A stretch of DNA of 40,585 nucleotides. Source: JBHPGW01 sp042569785 (GTDB taxonomy: Bacteria; Planctomycetota; Phycisphaerae; Sedimentisphaerales; Anaerobacaceae). The translations under genes and the position numbers were made by a program. Location: assembly GCA_042569785.1 (NCBI GenBank), contig JBHPGW010000022.1, positions 1 through 40,585 on the forward strand, given 5' to 3'. Below the pieces are notes generated by a model. The model saw only the letters and a program-made list of their open reading frames with translations, was not told the origin of the DNA and searched no databases. Shown here piece by piece: positions 6,467 to 15,142 of the stretch. Position 1 is the stretch's first letter; each line of letters starts with the position of its first letter.

Positions 6467-7359
6467 AGAGTATAGCTATTACAATTTTTGTTCTGTTGGT
6501 GGTTGCTGTTCTGGCCTTTTATCTTGTCTCTTTCCAGGTAAGAGAAACCGAATCAGCAATGGTGACGACATTTGGAAAGCCTGCGCGCCAGATAGTCGAG
6601 CCTGGGTGGTATTTCAAATGGCCTTCTCCTATTCAGAAGATATACAAATTCGACGCGAGGATGAGGGTTTACGAAGCCGACCTCGGTCAGACCTCTACCA
6701 AGGGAGCTGACCCTATCATTGTCAAGACCTATATCGTCTGGAAAATCGCGGAGCCGTTGAAGTTTTTCAATGCCCTGGGTACCGTCAGTAAGGCTGAAAC
6801 AAAACTCTACAGCCAAATCAGTAATACCCAAAACGAAGTGATCGGTCAATACGAGTTTTCCGAGTTTGTCAACAGTGATCCTGAGAAAATAAAATTCAAA
6901 CAGATCCAGGAACAGATGCTTGCCGATCTTCGTCAGGCAGTCGGAGCAGATTACGGCATCGAGGTCAAAACGCTTGGTATAAAACAACTTAAGGTAAGCG
7001 AAGATGTCACTAAGCAGATATTCGACAGGATGAAAGCTGAAAGAGAACGAGTACGAGACGCCACTATCTCACAGGGCTTAGCCGAGGCCATCAGGATAAA
7101 GACCGATGCGGATGTTAAGCAGGCCGAACTGCTTGCCGCCGCCGAGGCCAGGGCCAAGATCATAAGAGGTCAAGGCGATGCCGAAGCCGCGCAGTTCTAT
7201 AAAATGTTCGAGGACGATCCCGAACTTGCGATGTTCCTGCGTGATATCGAAGCTCTCAAAAAAATACTTCAGGAACGCTCGACCGTCGTTTTTAGTGCTG
7301 ACTCCGAGCCATTCAAACTGTTGAAGCAGGTGCCTAAACTTAATTATAAAAAGAAATGA
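6463..7359 (+). CDS. hflC: HflC-like SPFH protein
   Basis: The 298-residue protein has one N-terminal membrane helix (SIAITIFVLLVVAVLAFYLV) followed by a Band 7 domain: RETESAMVTTFGKPARQIVEPGWYFKWPSPIQKIYKFD. A charged helical segment (FDRMKAERERVRDATISQGLAEA) and an alanine-rich stretch (ADVKQAELLAAAEARAKIIRGQG) complete the usual HflC layout. Length and order fit HflC. Its start overlaps the stop of the preceding SPFH gene and an HflK-like gene follows after 27 bases. HflKC classically modulates the FtsH protease; no ftsH is in the window. Confidence 0.85.
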   Translation: MKSIAITIFVLLVVAVLAFYLVSFQVRETESAMVTTFGKPARQIVEPGWYFKWPSPIQKIYKFDARMRVYEADLGQTSTKGADPIIVKTYIVWKIAEPLKFFNALGTVSKAETKLYSQISNTQNEVIGQYEFSEFVNSDPEKIKFKQIQEQMLADLRQAVGADYGIEVKTLGIKQLKVSEDVTKQIFDRMKAERERVRDATISQGLAEAIRIKTDADVKQAELLAAAEARAKIIRGQGDAEAAQFYKMFEDDPELAMFLRDIEALKKILQERSTVVFSADSEPFKLLKQVPKLNYKKK

Positions 7360-7386
7360 TCATTTTTGTAATCCGGTCCATATAAT

Positions 7387-8679
7387 ATGACAAAACATAA
7401 TCACGAAAATAACGATTCGTTACCCGAAGAACAAACGCCCGAGCCGATAGAGGCTGCTCGGTACAAGAGAGAACTTGATGTCGCAGGTGAGTCGCTGTCG
7501 GAGGCTTTGAGGATCAGCTTTGTTACGCTCAAGATCATAATGACCCTGCTGCTTGTTATTTTCTTCGTTATGGGTTTCAAGACAGTCGACTCTGGCGAAC
7601 GAGCACTTGTTTTACGATTTGGAAAGATTCGCGGCGTGGGCGAATCACGATTGCTCGAACCGGGACTGCACTGGGTTATGCCTTATCCGATCGATCAGAT
7701 AATAAAGATACCAGTAGAGAAGAAGATTAATTTAGCCATCGATTCTTTCTGGTACTTTGAAAAAGAATCCGAGAAGATATCTAAAGGCCCGACCGATAGA
7801 TCTCGAATCCGGCCTAAACTCAATCCTGTAATGGAGGGCTATTGTATTACTCGCAGTGAGTCCGCTGCCGGGACCGAAGATATCGCCGAACGTGCCGACT
7901 ATAGCATCGCTCACACCAAATGGTCGCTGACATATCAAATTGACGACCCGGAACGATTTTTCAAAAATGTTCATATCGAAGATGTAAAGCCGGGCGAGAC
8001 ATATTTTGACGTTATAACAAAAAGCATAACACCGCTGCTGATAAATCTTGTTGAAGATGTCGTTGTCAGTACGATGGTTAATTATACGATTAACGACATT
8101 ATATTCGAACAGATCGGAGCGGTGACGAGGGAAGTTAAAGTCGGTTTACAGGAAAAACTCAACGCGATAGACAGTGGGATAAAAGTTGTCTCGGTACAAC
8201 TTGACGACAAGACCTGGCCTCGTCAGGTCAACAACGCGTTTCAGGATTCTATTCGTGCCAGGCAGGTGAAAGAGCAAACCATCGTTCAGGCGAAGAACTA
8301 CGCCGATGGCAAGCTTAATGAAGCAGGTGGTATCAATGCGGAAAAATTTCTCGAAACTTTGAAGAAAGGCAAGGTTGAGCCGGAAGATTTATCGTGGGAG
8401 CAGTTGGCTGGAAAGGCTTACGTTGAACTGGCACAGGCAAAAGCTTACAGGACCAGCGTTGTTAAGGATGCAGAAGCCAGTGCCCAATACCTTAAAGAAA
8501 TTCTGCCTGAATATCGGAAAAATCCAAAGCTTGTGCTTCAGAGCATTTATCAGGATGCTATGGAAATGATACTTGGAAACGTAGATGCAAAGATAGTTAT
8601 TCAGTCCGCTCAAGGCGCAAGAGAAAAGGAGATCAGGATTCTCTTAAGCAAGGACCCGAAAGCTAAATCGAAAAAATAG
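7387..8679 (+). CDS. hflK: HflK-like SPFH protein
   Basis: The 430-residue protein has a charged N-terminus of about 48 residues, one membrane helix (LKIIMTLLLVIFFVMGF), then KTVDSGERALVLRFGKI and LLEPGLHWVMPYPIDQIIKIPV, the start of a Band 7 domain. It continues through RPKLNPVMEGYCITR and the SPFH body to a helical region (VKEQTIVQAKNYADGKLNEA). It is the third SPFH gene in a row and likely assembles with the HflC-like partner just upstream. No strong SD precedes the ATG. Confidence 0.82.
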   Translation: MTKHNHENNDSLPEEQTPEPIEAARYKRELDVAGESLSEALRISFVTLKIIMTLLLVIFFVMGFKTVDSGERALVLRFGKIRGVGESRLLEPGLHWVMPYPIDQIIKIPVEKKINLAIDSFWYFEKESEKISKGPTDRSRIRPKLNPVMEGYCITRSESAAGTEDIAERADYSIAHTKWSLTYQIDDPERFFKNVHIEDVKPGETYFDVITKSITPLLINLVEDVVVSTMVNYTINDIIFEQIGAVTREVKVGLQEKLNAIDSGIKVVSVQLDDKTWPRQVNNAFQDSIRARQVKEQTIVQAKNYADGKLNEAGGINAEKFLETLKKGKVEPEDLSWEQLAGKAYVELAQAKAYRTSVVKDAEASAQYLKEILPEYRKNPKLVLQSIYQDAMEMILGNVDAKIVIQSAQGAREKEIRILLSKDPKAKSKK

Positions 8680-8740
8680 TTTTAAGTTCTAAGTTTTTAG
8701 TTAAGGAGCCGCTTTGCGGGCCTATTAAAAAAAAGTAAAC

Positions 8741-8760
8741 ACGATACGAGATACTAATTT
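8741..8760 (+). repeat. Degenerate cgagata repeat abutting a start codon
   Basis: The string acgatacgagatactaattt ends directly at the ATG at 8761. Similar strings precede the starts at 10725 and 33164. Confidence 0.5.
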
Positions 8761-10692
8761 ATGGCTCATCAACATTTACATTTTAAGAAAGATATTGATA
8801 CCGAGTATTCTCACGGCAAGCAGGTTCGTGTCAGTATGGCACTGATCGGTACGCTGGCCGGCGGAATGCTGCTGATAACCAGTCTCGTTTCAAGGCTTGT
8901 CTACGGCATGGATAGTTTTAATACTAACTTCCTTGCGATGCTCGCGGCTATTTTACTTGGCGCACCGATCATCTGGCACGCTGTTAAAAGTCTGATCCAG
9001 AGACACTCGCACATGGACGAATTAGTTGCGCTGGCGATACTTGCCGCTTTTGCGACGGGGCATTATGCTACCGTTGGTATCGTCGCGTTTTTTATGCTGC
9101 TGAGCGAACTGATGGAAACTCGAACCGCACTGGGTGCTCGTGCTTCGATCGAATCGCTGATTAAGCTGACACCTAAAAAAGCGAATTTGCTCGAAGGGGA
9201 GAATAACGAAAGAGAAGTAAAAGTCGCCGATCTAAAAACAGGTGACATTATCCGTGTCAGGCCCGGAGACAACATTGCCGCTGACGGCGAGGTGATCAAC
9301 GGCCTAAGCTCTGTAAATGAGGCTACCATAACAGGTGAATCTCTGCCGGTGGATAAAGTGCCCGGCATGCAGGTCTTTGCGGGAACAAATAACCTTACCG
9401 GCGTGCTAGATATAAAGGTCACAAAAGCTGGAAGTGACACCACGCTTGGTAAGGTGCAGTCGCTGATCATCGAGGCAGAGCACACCAAGATACCGATCAT
9501 GCGGATAATCGACCGCTATGTAAAATGGTATGCACCGACTATCCTGATGATCGCCTTTATCGTTTTATTTTTCACAAGAGATATTACGAACTTTATCACG
9601 ATACTGATCATTTCCTGTCCGTGTGCTTTGATCTTGGCTACGCCTACCGCGATGGTGGCGGCGATCTCGGCATCTGCCAGGCTGGGTATCCTTGTAAAGA
9701 ATGTAGCGGACCTTGAAATAGCCGGCAAAATAACAGCGATGGTTTTCGATAAAACCGGAACTCTCACCACCGGCAGGCTTTATGTGACAAAGCTAACCCC
9801 TGCCTCAGGCACCGAGCCTTCCGATTTGTTGGCAGTTGCCGCTTCTGCTGAGTTGATGAGTAAGCACCCGGCGGCAAGAGCATTGCAGGAAGTCGCAAAA
9901 GAGGCGAATCTCGAACTGCCCGGCCCTGAAAATTTCCAGGAAGTACCCGGCAAAGGTGTTACCGCTGAAGTCAATTCGCAGAAAATCATGGTCGGAAGAG
10001 CCACTTTTCTCAAAGAAAACGGCATTGATATGAATAATGTTGTCGGGCCGACTCTGCACGAAGAGCAGGGCTTTAGTACTCTTTTTGTCGCAAGGGATTC
10101 TCAGTGTATCGGGTGGATCGGATTGCAGGATAAAACAAGGCCTCAGGCTCGGTACGCTGTCAAGGAATTAGTTGAGATCGGAGTTAAACGAATTACGATG
10201 CTTACCGGTGACAGGGACGAGGTCGCCAACCGCGTAGCCGCTGAATTGGGCTGTACAGATTTTAAGGCACATTGTCTTCCGCAGGACAAGCTCGCTATCG
10301 TTGAACAGATCAAGCAGGACGGCCATACCGTAGTTGTTGTTGGTGACGGTATAAACGACGCACCGGCTCTGGCTGCCGGCGATCTCGGTATCGCTATGGG
10401 GGCGGCCGGTAGTGACGTGGCTATCAATTCGGCATCTATCGCGCTGATGAGCAACGACCTGAAAAGACTGCCTTTCCTGGTCAGGCTGTCGAGAAAGACG
10501 AGAAAAGTGATCAACCAGAATCTCGGATTCGGCGTGTTATTTATTGTTCTCGGAATCTCAGCTTTTAAATACCTCAGGCCGGAAGTTGCCGCGATCCTGC
10601 ACTTTGGCGGTTCTTTGCTCGTAGTTTTTAACAGTGCGAGACTTGTCAGGTTCGGCGAAGAACTTGACCATGAAACACAAAGCAAGGCCTAA
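8761..10692 (+). CDS. P1B-type heavy-metal translocating ATPase
   Basis: The 643-residue P-type ATPase has the metal-site SCPC motif (residues 285-288), the phosphorylated Asp in DKTGTLTTG (D330), the P1B-specific HP (SKHPAARAL), TGESLPVDK in the actuator domain and GDGINDAP in the hinge. It has no CXXC heavy-metal-associated domain. Instead the N-terminus is short and His-containing (MAHQHLHFKKDIDTEYSHGK), and HSHMDE precedes the third helix. The last helix reads HFGGSLLVVFNSARL. CPC excludes the SPC-type cobalt class, but Cu versus Zn/Cd cannot be decided by eye. No SD is seen. It starts a co-directional run with the ABC genes. Confidence 0.92.
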   Translation: MAHQHLHFKKDIDTEYSHGKQVRVSMALIGTLAGGMLLITSLVSRLVYGMDSFNTNFLAMLAAILLGAPIIWHAVKSLIQRHSHMDELVALAILAAFATGHYATVGIVAFFMLLSELMETRTALGARASIESLIKLTPKKANLLEGENNEREVKVADLKTGDIIRVRPGDNIAADGEVINGLSSVNEATITGESLPVDKVPGMQVFAGTNNLTGVLDIKVTKAGSDTTLGKVQSLIIEAEHTKIPIMRIIDRYVKWYAPTILMIAFIVLFFTRDITNFITILIISCPCALILATPTAMVAAISASARLGILVKNVADLEIAGKITAMVFDKTGTLTTGRLYVTKLTPASGTEPSDLLAVAASAELMSKHPAARALQEVAKEANLELPGPENFQEVPGKGVTAEVNSQKIMVGRATFLKENGIDMNNVVGPTLHEEQGFSTLFVARDSQCIGWIGLQDKTRPQARYAVKELVEIGVKRITMLTGDRDEVANRVAAELGCTDFKAHCLPQDKLAIVEQIKQDGHTVVVVGDGINDAPALAAGDLGIAMGAAGSDVAINSASIALMSNDLKRLPFLVRLSRKTRKVINQNLGFGVLFIVLGISAFKYLRPEVAAILHFGGSLLVVFNSARLVRFGEELDHETQSKA

Positions 10693-10707
10693 AATAATTA
10701 GTTTAGA

Positions 10708-10724
10708 ATACGAGACACGAGGAT
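10708..10724 (+). repeat. Degenerate cgagacacgag repeat abutting a start codon
   Basis: The string atacgagacacgaggat lies immediately before the ATG at 10725 and also supplies its possible SD (gagg). It belongs to the same degenerate family as 8741-8760, 33142-33163 and 28322-28351. Confidence 0.5.
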
Positions 10725-11909
10725 ATGGAATACGCAGTTGAGACATATTCATTAACGAAAGTTTTTTCAGACTGGTGGGGACGCAACAGGGTTTGCGCGG
10801 TCGATGCCCTGGATCTGCAGATTGAACGCAATGAGGTTTTCGGCCTTTTGGGCCCAAACGGCTCAGGTAAAAGTACTACTATAAAAATGCTGCTCGGCCT
10901 GCTTTACCCGACAAAGGGCAAAGCTATTGTACTTGGCGGCAGCGGCAGCGATCCTAAGATCAACACCCACATTGGTTTTCTGCCGGAAGAGTCTTATCTT
11001 TATAAGTATCTAAATGCCCGTGAAACTCTCGATTTCTACGCAAGGCTGTTCAATCTGCCTGCAAAGGTACGAAAGATGCGGATCGAGACTTTGCTTGATA
11101 TGGTCGGTTTAAAAGCGGTCGCCAACAGGCCTGTGGGTACATTTTCAAAGGGTATGGCAAGAAGGATCGGACTGGCGCAGGCACTGATAAACGACCCTGA
11201 TCTGTTAATTCTCGATGAGCCTACAACAGGCCTGGACCCGATCGGCACAAGGCAGATCAAGGACCTTGTCCTGCAACTTGCAAAGCGAGGTAAGACAATT
11301 TTGCTTTGCAGTCATTTGCTTGCCGATGTCGAAGACATTTGCGACAGGATAGCGATCCTTTATGGCGGCAAAATCCAGTCTCAGGGAGCCGTTAAAAATC
11401 TGCTCCAGCAAACGAACAAAAGACAGATCACAACAGGTTTTATCAGTGACGATACCGTGGAAAAGATCAAGGATATTGTCAAGAATGAATCGGACGATTG
11501 TGTTGTCACTTCTCCGATGGAGAAGCTTGAAACATATTTCATTAATACCGTTGCCGCGGCTCAGCAACAGGCTCAAACGATAAGTGGTGCTGTAAGCACT
11601 ACCGAGATAAGCGATTTTCTTGCCGCCGAACCCAGTGAATCGCAAACGCGGGCCAGAATTCTCGATAAGCTGGTTTCGGCGTCTGTGACCGAAAAAGTTA
11701 CGAAACAGAGAATTCAGACCGAAGCTGTCAAGCAAAAGTCCGGTTCACAAATCGAGCCGGACGAGGAACTGCTCAGCAAACTCACAGAAACTGCCGAGCC
11801 TACTCAAGCCAAACCAGTTGTTAAAGCCGAACCCGTTGAAGATAAAGCTGAGGAAAAGCAGCAGATATCGAAAGATGTTTTAGATCAACTCACCGGGGAC
11901 AGCCAATAA
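10725..11909 (+). CDS. ABC transporter ATP-binding protein with a disordered C-terminal tail
   Basis: The N-terminal 230 residues are a standard ABC ATPase: Walker A GPNGSGKST (43-51), the Q-loop region, a signature in the form SKGMARRIGLAQ, Walker B LLILDEPTTGLDP, and the H-loop LLCSHLL. The best family match is the CcmA/NatA/DrrA type that works with ABC-2 permeases. The last ~110 residues are Glu-, Lys-, Ala- and Pro-rich (KAEPVEDKAEEK) and probably disordered, which is unusual. The permease gene follows after 30 bases. The pair likely exports something or acts in envelope biogenesis; the substrate is unknown. Confidence 0.9.
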   Translation: MEYAVETYSLTKVFSDWWGRNRVCAVDALDLQIERNEVFGLLGPNGSGKSTTIKMLLGLLYPTKGKAIVLGGSGSDPKINTHIGFLPEESYLYKYLNARETLDFYARLFNLPAKVRKMRIETLLDMVGLKAVANRPVGTFSKGMARRIGLAQALINDPDLLILDEPTTGLDPIGTRQIKDLVLQLAKRGKTILLCSHLLADVEDICDRIAILYGGKIQSQGAVKNLLQQTNKRQITTGFISDDTVEKIKDIVKNESDDCVVTSPMEKLETYFINTVAAAQQQAQTISGAVSTTEISDFLAAEPSESQTRARILDKLVSASVTEKVTKQRIQTEAVKQKSGSQIEPDEELLSKLTETAEPTQAKPVVKAEPVEDKAEEKQQISKDVLDQLTGDSQ

Positions 11910-11939
11910 TTTCGAAGCTTTGACAAGGAGATTTCTGCA

Positions 11940-13298
11940 ATGCACGCTATTTGGGCGGTTGCGAAAAATACTATTAAGCAGGCTTTGAGGATGAAGGTCG
12001 CGGTTGTTTTTATCATACTGCTTCTGATCCTGCTGCCGGTTATGGGGTCTGTCATGACAGGTGACGGCACCATCATGGGGAGGCTCCAGACGTTCATAAG
12101 CTACAGCCTTTCACTGGTAAGTCTATTGCTTTGTCTACTTACCATAGTTGTTTCGATCTATTCGATAACCAGCGATCTTGACAAAAGACAGGTATACACC
12201 GTCCTGACAAAGCCTATTCGACGCTTTGAGTTTATTTTTGGAAAGCTGTTAGGCATATTAATTCTTGATGCCGTATTACTTTCTCTGTTCGCCGGGATGG
12301 TATACGGTGTCGCTGTCTATATACCGAAATACTTCGATGCTAAGCCTGCTGAGATCGCGGTTCTTGATAACGAATTTTTTACTGCGCGTGCCGGTTTAAA
12401 GCCTGTCGAACCCGATGTGACAAAAGAAGTACAAGCAGCTTACGCCGAACTCGAATCTAATCGCAAACTTCCCGCAGGTGTGCCTAAAGAGCAGGTAATT
12501 TCCAAGCTCACCTATGACCATAAAGCGTGGAAGAGGGCCGCGGTTCCGGGCCAGCAGTTACTTTGGCGTTTTGAAAATGTCAAGCCTGTCGATCCAGAGC
12601 AAAGTCTGTTTTTAAGATTTAAATACGAAGTGTCATCCGGTCATTTTAATACGAATATTCATTCCAGATGGTTCGTAGGTGACGATAGACAATTTGGCGG
12701 CAAAATTGAGACCCCTGTATATCCTTTTGAACGCAGGGACATCATACGTAATTTCCACGAAATAGAAGTTCCCGCCGATGCTGTTGCCGAAGATGGCTAC
12801 GTTGCTGTCGGGTTCATTAATATGCCTGTAAATAATACAACAGTGATCTTTGAAGAAAAAGATGGGCTGGAACTGCTTTACAAAGCCGACACCTTTACCG
12901 CTAATTTTATTCGCTCCGTTATTTTAATTTATCTGCGATTAGTGTTTTTGGCGTGCATGGGGATACTAAGTGCGACGTTCCTTTCATTTCCTGTGGCTAT
13001 CATGCTTTGTTTGCTCGTCTTTTTTACAGGTACGGTCAGCACTTTTGTAATTGATTCATTCGGCTATCTCAGTGATAATATGAGTGGGATTTATTCTTTT
13101 ACTGTCAAGCCTATTGTGCAGCTTCTGCCGAGGTTTGACCAGGTGAACCCTGCCAAGTTTCTTATACCTGCGAGATTGTTGAGCTGGACGTTACTGGTAA
13201 AAATGACCGCTTTTATGGTTTGTATTAAAGCGGTTTTATTGGTAGTTTTTGCTTTGCTTATTTTCGCAAGTAAAGAAATTGCCAAAATTATAATTTAG
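11940..13298 (+). CDS. ABC-2 type permease with a large extracytoplasmic domain
   Basis: The 452-residue membrane protein starts behind a strong SD (aaggag, 11925-11930). Helices near residues 17-37, 52-77 and 102-125 are followed by a soluble domain of about 200 residues (residues ~130-320, PKYFDAKPAEIAVLDNEFF onward) that is probably extracytoplasmic. Four more hydrophobic helices follow to the end. KRQVYTVLTKPIRRFEF marks it as the NosY/ABC-2 type and parallels the orphan permease at 3215-4177. It forms the membrane half of a transporter with the ATPase just upstream. The stop codon is directly followed by the GTG start of the next gene. Confidence 0.85.
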   Translation: MHAIWAVAKNTIKQALRMKVAVVFIILLLILLPVMGSVMTGDGTIMGRLQTFISYSLSLVSLLLCLLTIVVSIYSITSDLDKRQVYTVLTKPIRRFEFIFGKLLGILILDAVLLSLFAGMVYGVAVYIPKYFDAKPAEIAVLDNEFFTARAGLKPVEPDVTKEVQAAYAELESNRKLPAGVPKEQVISKLTYDHKAWKRAAVPGQQLLWRFENVKPVDPEQSLFLRFKYEVSSGHFNTNIHSRWFVGDDRQFGGKIETPVYPFERRDIIRNFHEIEVPADAVAEDGYVAVGFINMPVNNTTVIFEEKDGLELLYKADTFTANFIRSVILIYLRLVFLACMGILSATFLSFPVAIMLCLLVFFTGTVSTFVIDSFGYLSDNMSGIYSFTVKPIVQLLPRFDQVNPAKFLIPARLLSWTLLVKMTAFMVCIKAVLLVVFALLIFASKEIAKIII

Positions 13299-15107
13299 GT
13301 GCTAAAAACTAAAATGCGTTTACGTGACACACTAATCCTGCTGCTTTGTATTATTATGGCGGCCGCTTTTCTGATAGCGGCTGGTTCTCAGCTTGATTTC
13401 ATAAATGCCCAGAGGAAGGACATGAAACTGATAATCAACGAACCGCTAAAAAACGCTCCCCCGTCACTTGCTTTTGCTACCGTTGCTATGGGAGCTTTCA
13501 GAGGGCTGGTCGTTGACATACTCTGGATACGCGCTGACAGGCTCAAGCAGGAAGGGCAGTTCTTCGATGCTAAACAGCTTGCCGAATGGATAACTATCTT
13601 ACAGCCTCGCTTTCCTTCTGTGTGGGAATTTCAGGCATGGAACATGGCTTACAACATCTCGGTAGCGATCCCGGCATCTCAGCCGCAGGAAAGATGGAAA
13701 TGGGTGAAGAACGGCTATGAACTGCTTCGCGACCAGGGGATACCGTTGAACCCGAAAAGCATTTTGCTTTATCGCGAACTTGCTATGACCTTTCAGCACA
13801 AGATAAGCGACATAACCGACGACGCGCATAAATATTATAAGTTGCAGTTGGCAATGGAAATGGAGCCTTTGCTCGGCTCAACCGATAACGAATATTTCCA
13901 GAAACTCGCCGAGGTACCGACCCAGTGGAGTCAGATCACTGCCGATGCCAATGTCGTGCGTTTTATTGAAGCACTTAAATCGGCAGATGCAATATTTCAG
14001 GACGATGAGCAATTTCCAGGTCGGTATCTTAGCTTAAGGCAGAATCCTCAAAGATTCGCTCCGGAAGCTTTTAATGTGATCGATGATTTCAGAAACACCG
14101 AGACCCTTGGAAAATTTGATCTGTTTGCCAGGGCATATCAACTGCGAAAAATCTGGAAGCTCGATCCGGTTTTGATCAACCAGTTGAATCAGGTTTACGG
14201 GCCTCTCGACTGGGATGACCCGAATAAGCATCTGCCTCTCAACTGGAAACATCCCGATACCCACGCAATTTACTGGGCGGTCAAGGGCCTTCAAGTCGCC
14301 GGCAAAGAGGAGTATTCGGTAAATGAGACAAATACCGACCGGATCGTCAATCATAGTTTGCAGAGCCTTTTTAGAAGAGGTAAAATATTTATCTATGATA
14401 CGCCCGTTCAGGTTCAGCCCGATCCTTCGGTGCCGCCTATCCAAAAAAATCTAAAGTCAATATTTCTGCGGCCCGATCTGAGAATGTTCGAGACCTACAA
14501 TCATGCTGTATTGGCGACCCTGGAAAAATATGAGAAGATCAACAAAATGAGCCATAGGTCACTGCAGATCGGTCACAGAAACATGCTCAAAAACGCCATT
14601 CTTTCCTTTTACCAGGCCGGCCACATACGTCAGTCACAGCAAATTTTTAAACAGCTAAAAGAGCTTTATCCGAGAAAAGAGTTTGAAGTACCTCTTCTTA
14701 CTTTTGTCAGAATGCGTCTGGTGGAAGAACTCGATCAGATCGGACTCAAAGACGCCAAGGAAAGCATAATGTTACTGCTTAGGGAAAGTTATTTCAGATA
14801 TGCTGTTCACGACGATGAAGAAGCTGCCGGAAGAGAAAAAATGGCAAAAGAAGTTTATCAGCACTATAAGAACGAATACCCCAGCCCCGAAGAATTGAAG
14901 AGGATAGGCCTGCCGGATTTCAAGCTATTAAGATACCTGGCGATGGGCGATTTTCTCGGTGACAGCCAATATCCGGCCAACTTAAGGAGAAATCTTTTAG
15001 GGCGAATAAAAGTTGAAAAACCCGACCTGTTCGAAAAGCTGGTCCGACAGGAAGAAATTTTACTTAAACAGCAGAAACTACAGGAACAACAAAGCGAAAA
15101 TAATTAA
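13299..15107 (+). CDS. Membrane-anchored protein of unknown function, possible TPR-like helices
   Basis: The 602-residue protein starts at a GTG touching the permease stop codon (an ATG 15 bases on is an alternative). One N-terminal helix (TLILLLCIIMAAAFLIAAG) suggests a membrane anchor. The rest is helical and Trp/Tyr-rich, with a pattern that could be TPR-like (FDAKQLAEWITILQPRFPSVWEFQAWNMA, SILLYRELAMTF, ILSFYQAGHIRQSQQIFKQLKELYP). A conserved-looking segment, AFRGLVVDILWIRADRLKQEG, recalls planctomycete hypotheticals. I do not recognise a named family. Zero spacing to an ABC ATPase/permease pair suggests it is the transporter's accessory component. Its C-terminus is Gln-rich. Confidence 0.7.
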   Translation: MLKTKMRLRDTLILLLCIIMAAAFLIAAGSQLDFINAQRKDMKLIINEPLKNAPPSLAFATVAMGAFRGLVVDILWIRADRLKQEGQFFDAKQLAEWITILQPRFPSVWEFQAWNMAYNISVAIPASQPQERWKWVKNGYELLRDQGIPLNPKSILLYRELAMTFQHKISDITDDAHKYYKLQLAMEMEPLLGSTDNEYFQKLAEVPTQWSQITADANVVRFIEALKSADAIFQDDEQFPGRYLSLRQNPQRFAPEAFNVIDDFRNTETLGKFDLFARAYQLRKIWKLDPVLINQLNQVYGPLDWDDPNKHLPLNWKHPDTHAIYWAVKGLQVAGKEEYSVNETNTDRIVNHSLQSLFRRGKIFIYDTPVQVQPDPSVPPIQKNLKSIFLRPDLRMFETYNHAVLATLEKYEKINKMSHRSLQIGHRNMLKNAILSFYQAGHIRQSQQIFKQLKELYPRKEFEVPLLTFVRMRLVEELDQIGLKDAKESIMLLLRESYFRYAVHDDEEAAGREKMAKEVYQHYKNEYPSPEELKRIGLPDFKLLRYLAMGDFLGDSQYPANLRRNLLGRIKVEKPDLFEKLVRQEEILLKQQKLQEQQSENN

Positions 15108-15142
15108 ACATAACGCCCTAATCAGAACAGTTATAGAATCAG

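Noticed and set aside
10143..10685. 180-codon minus-strand frame inside the P1B ATPase
   Set aside because: Antisense to a well-conserved ATPase region; Ser-rich shadow translation.
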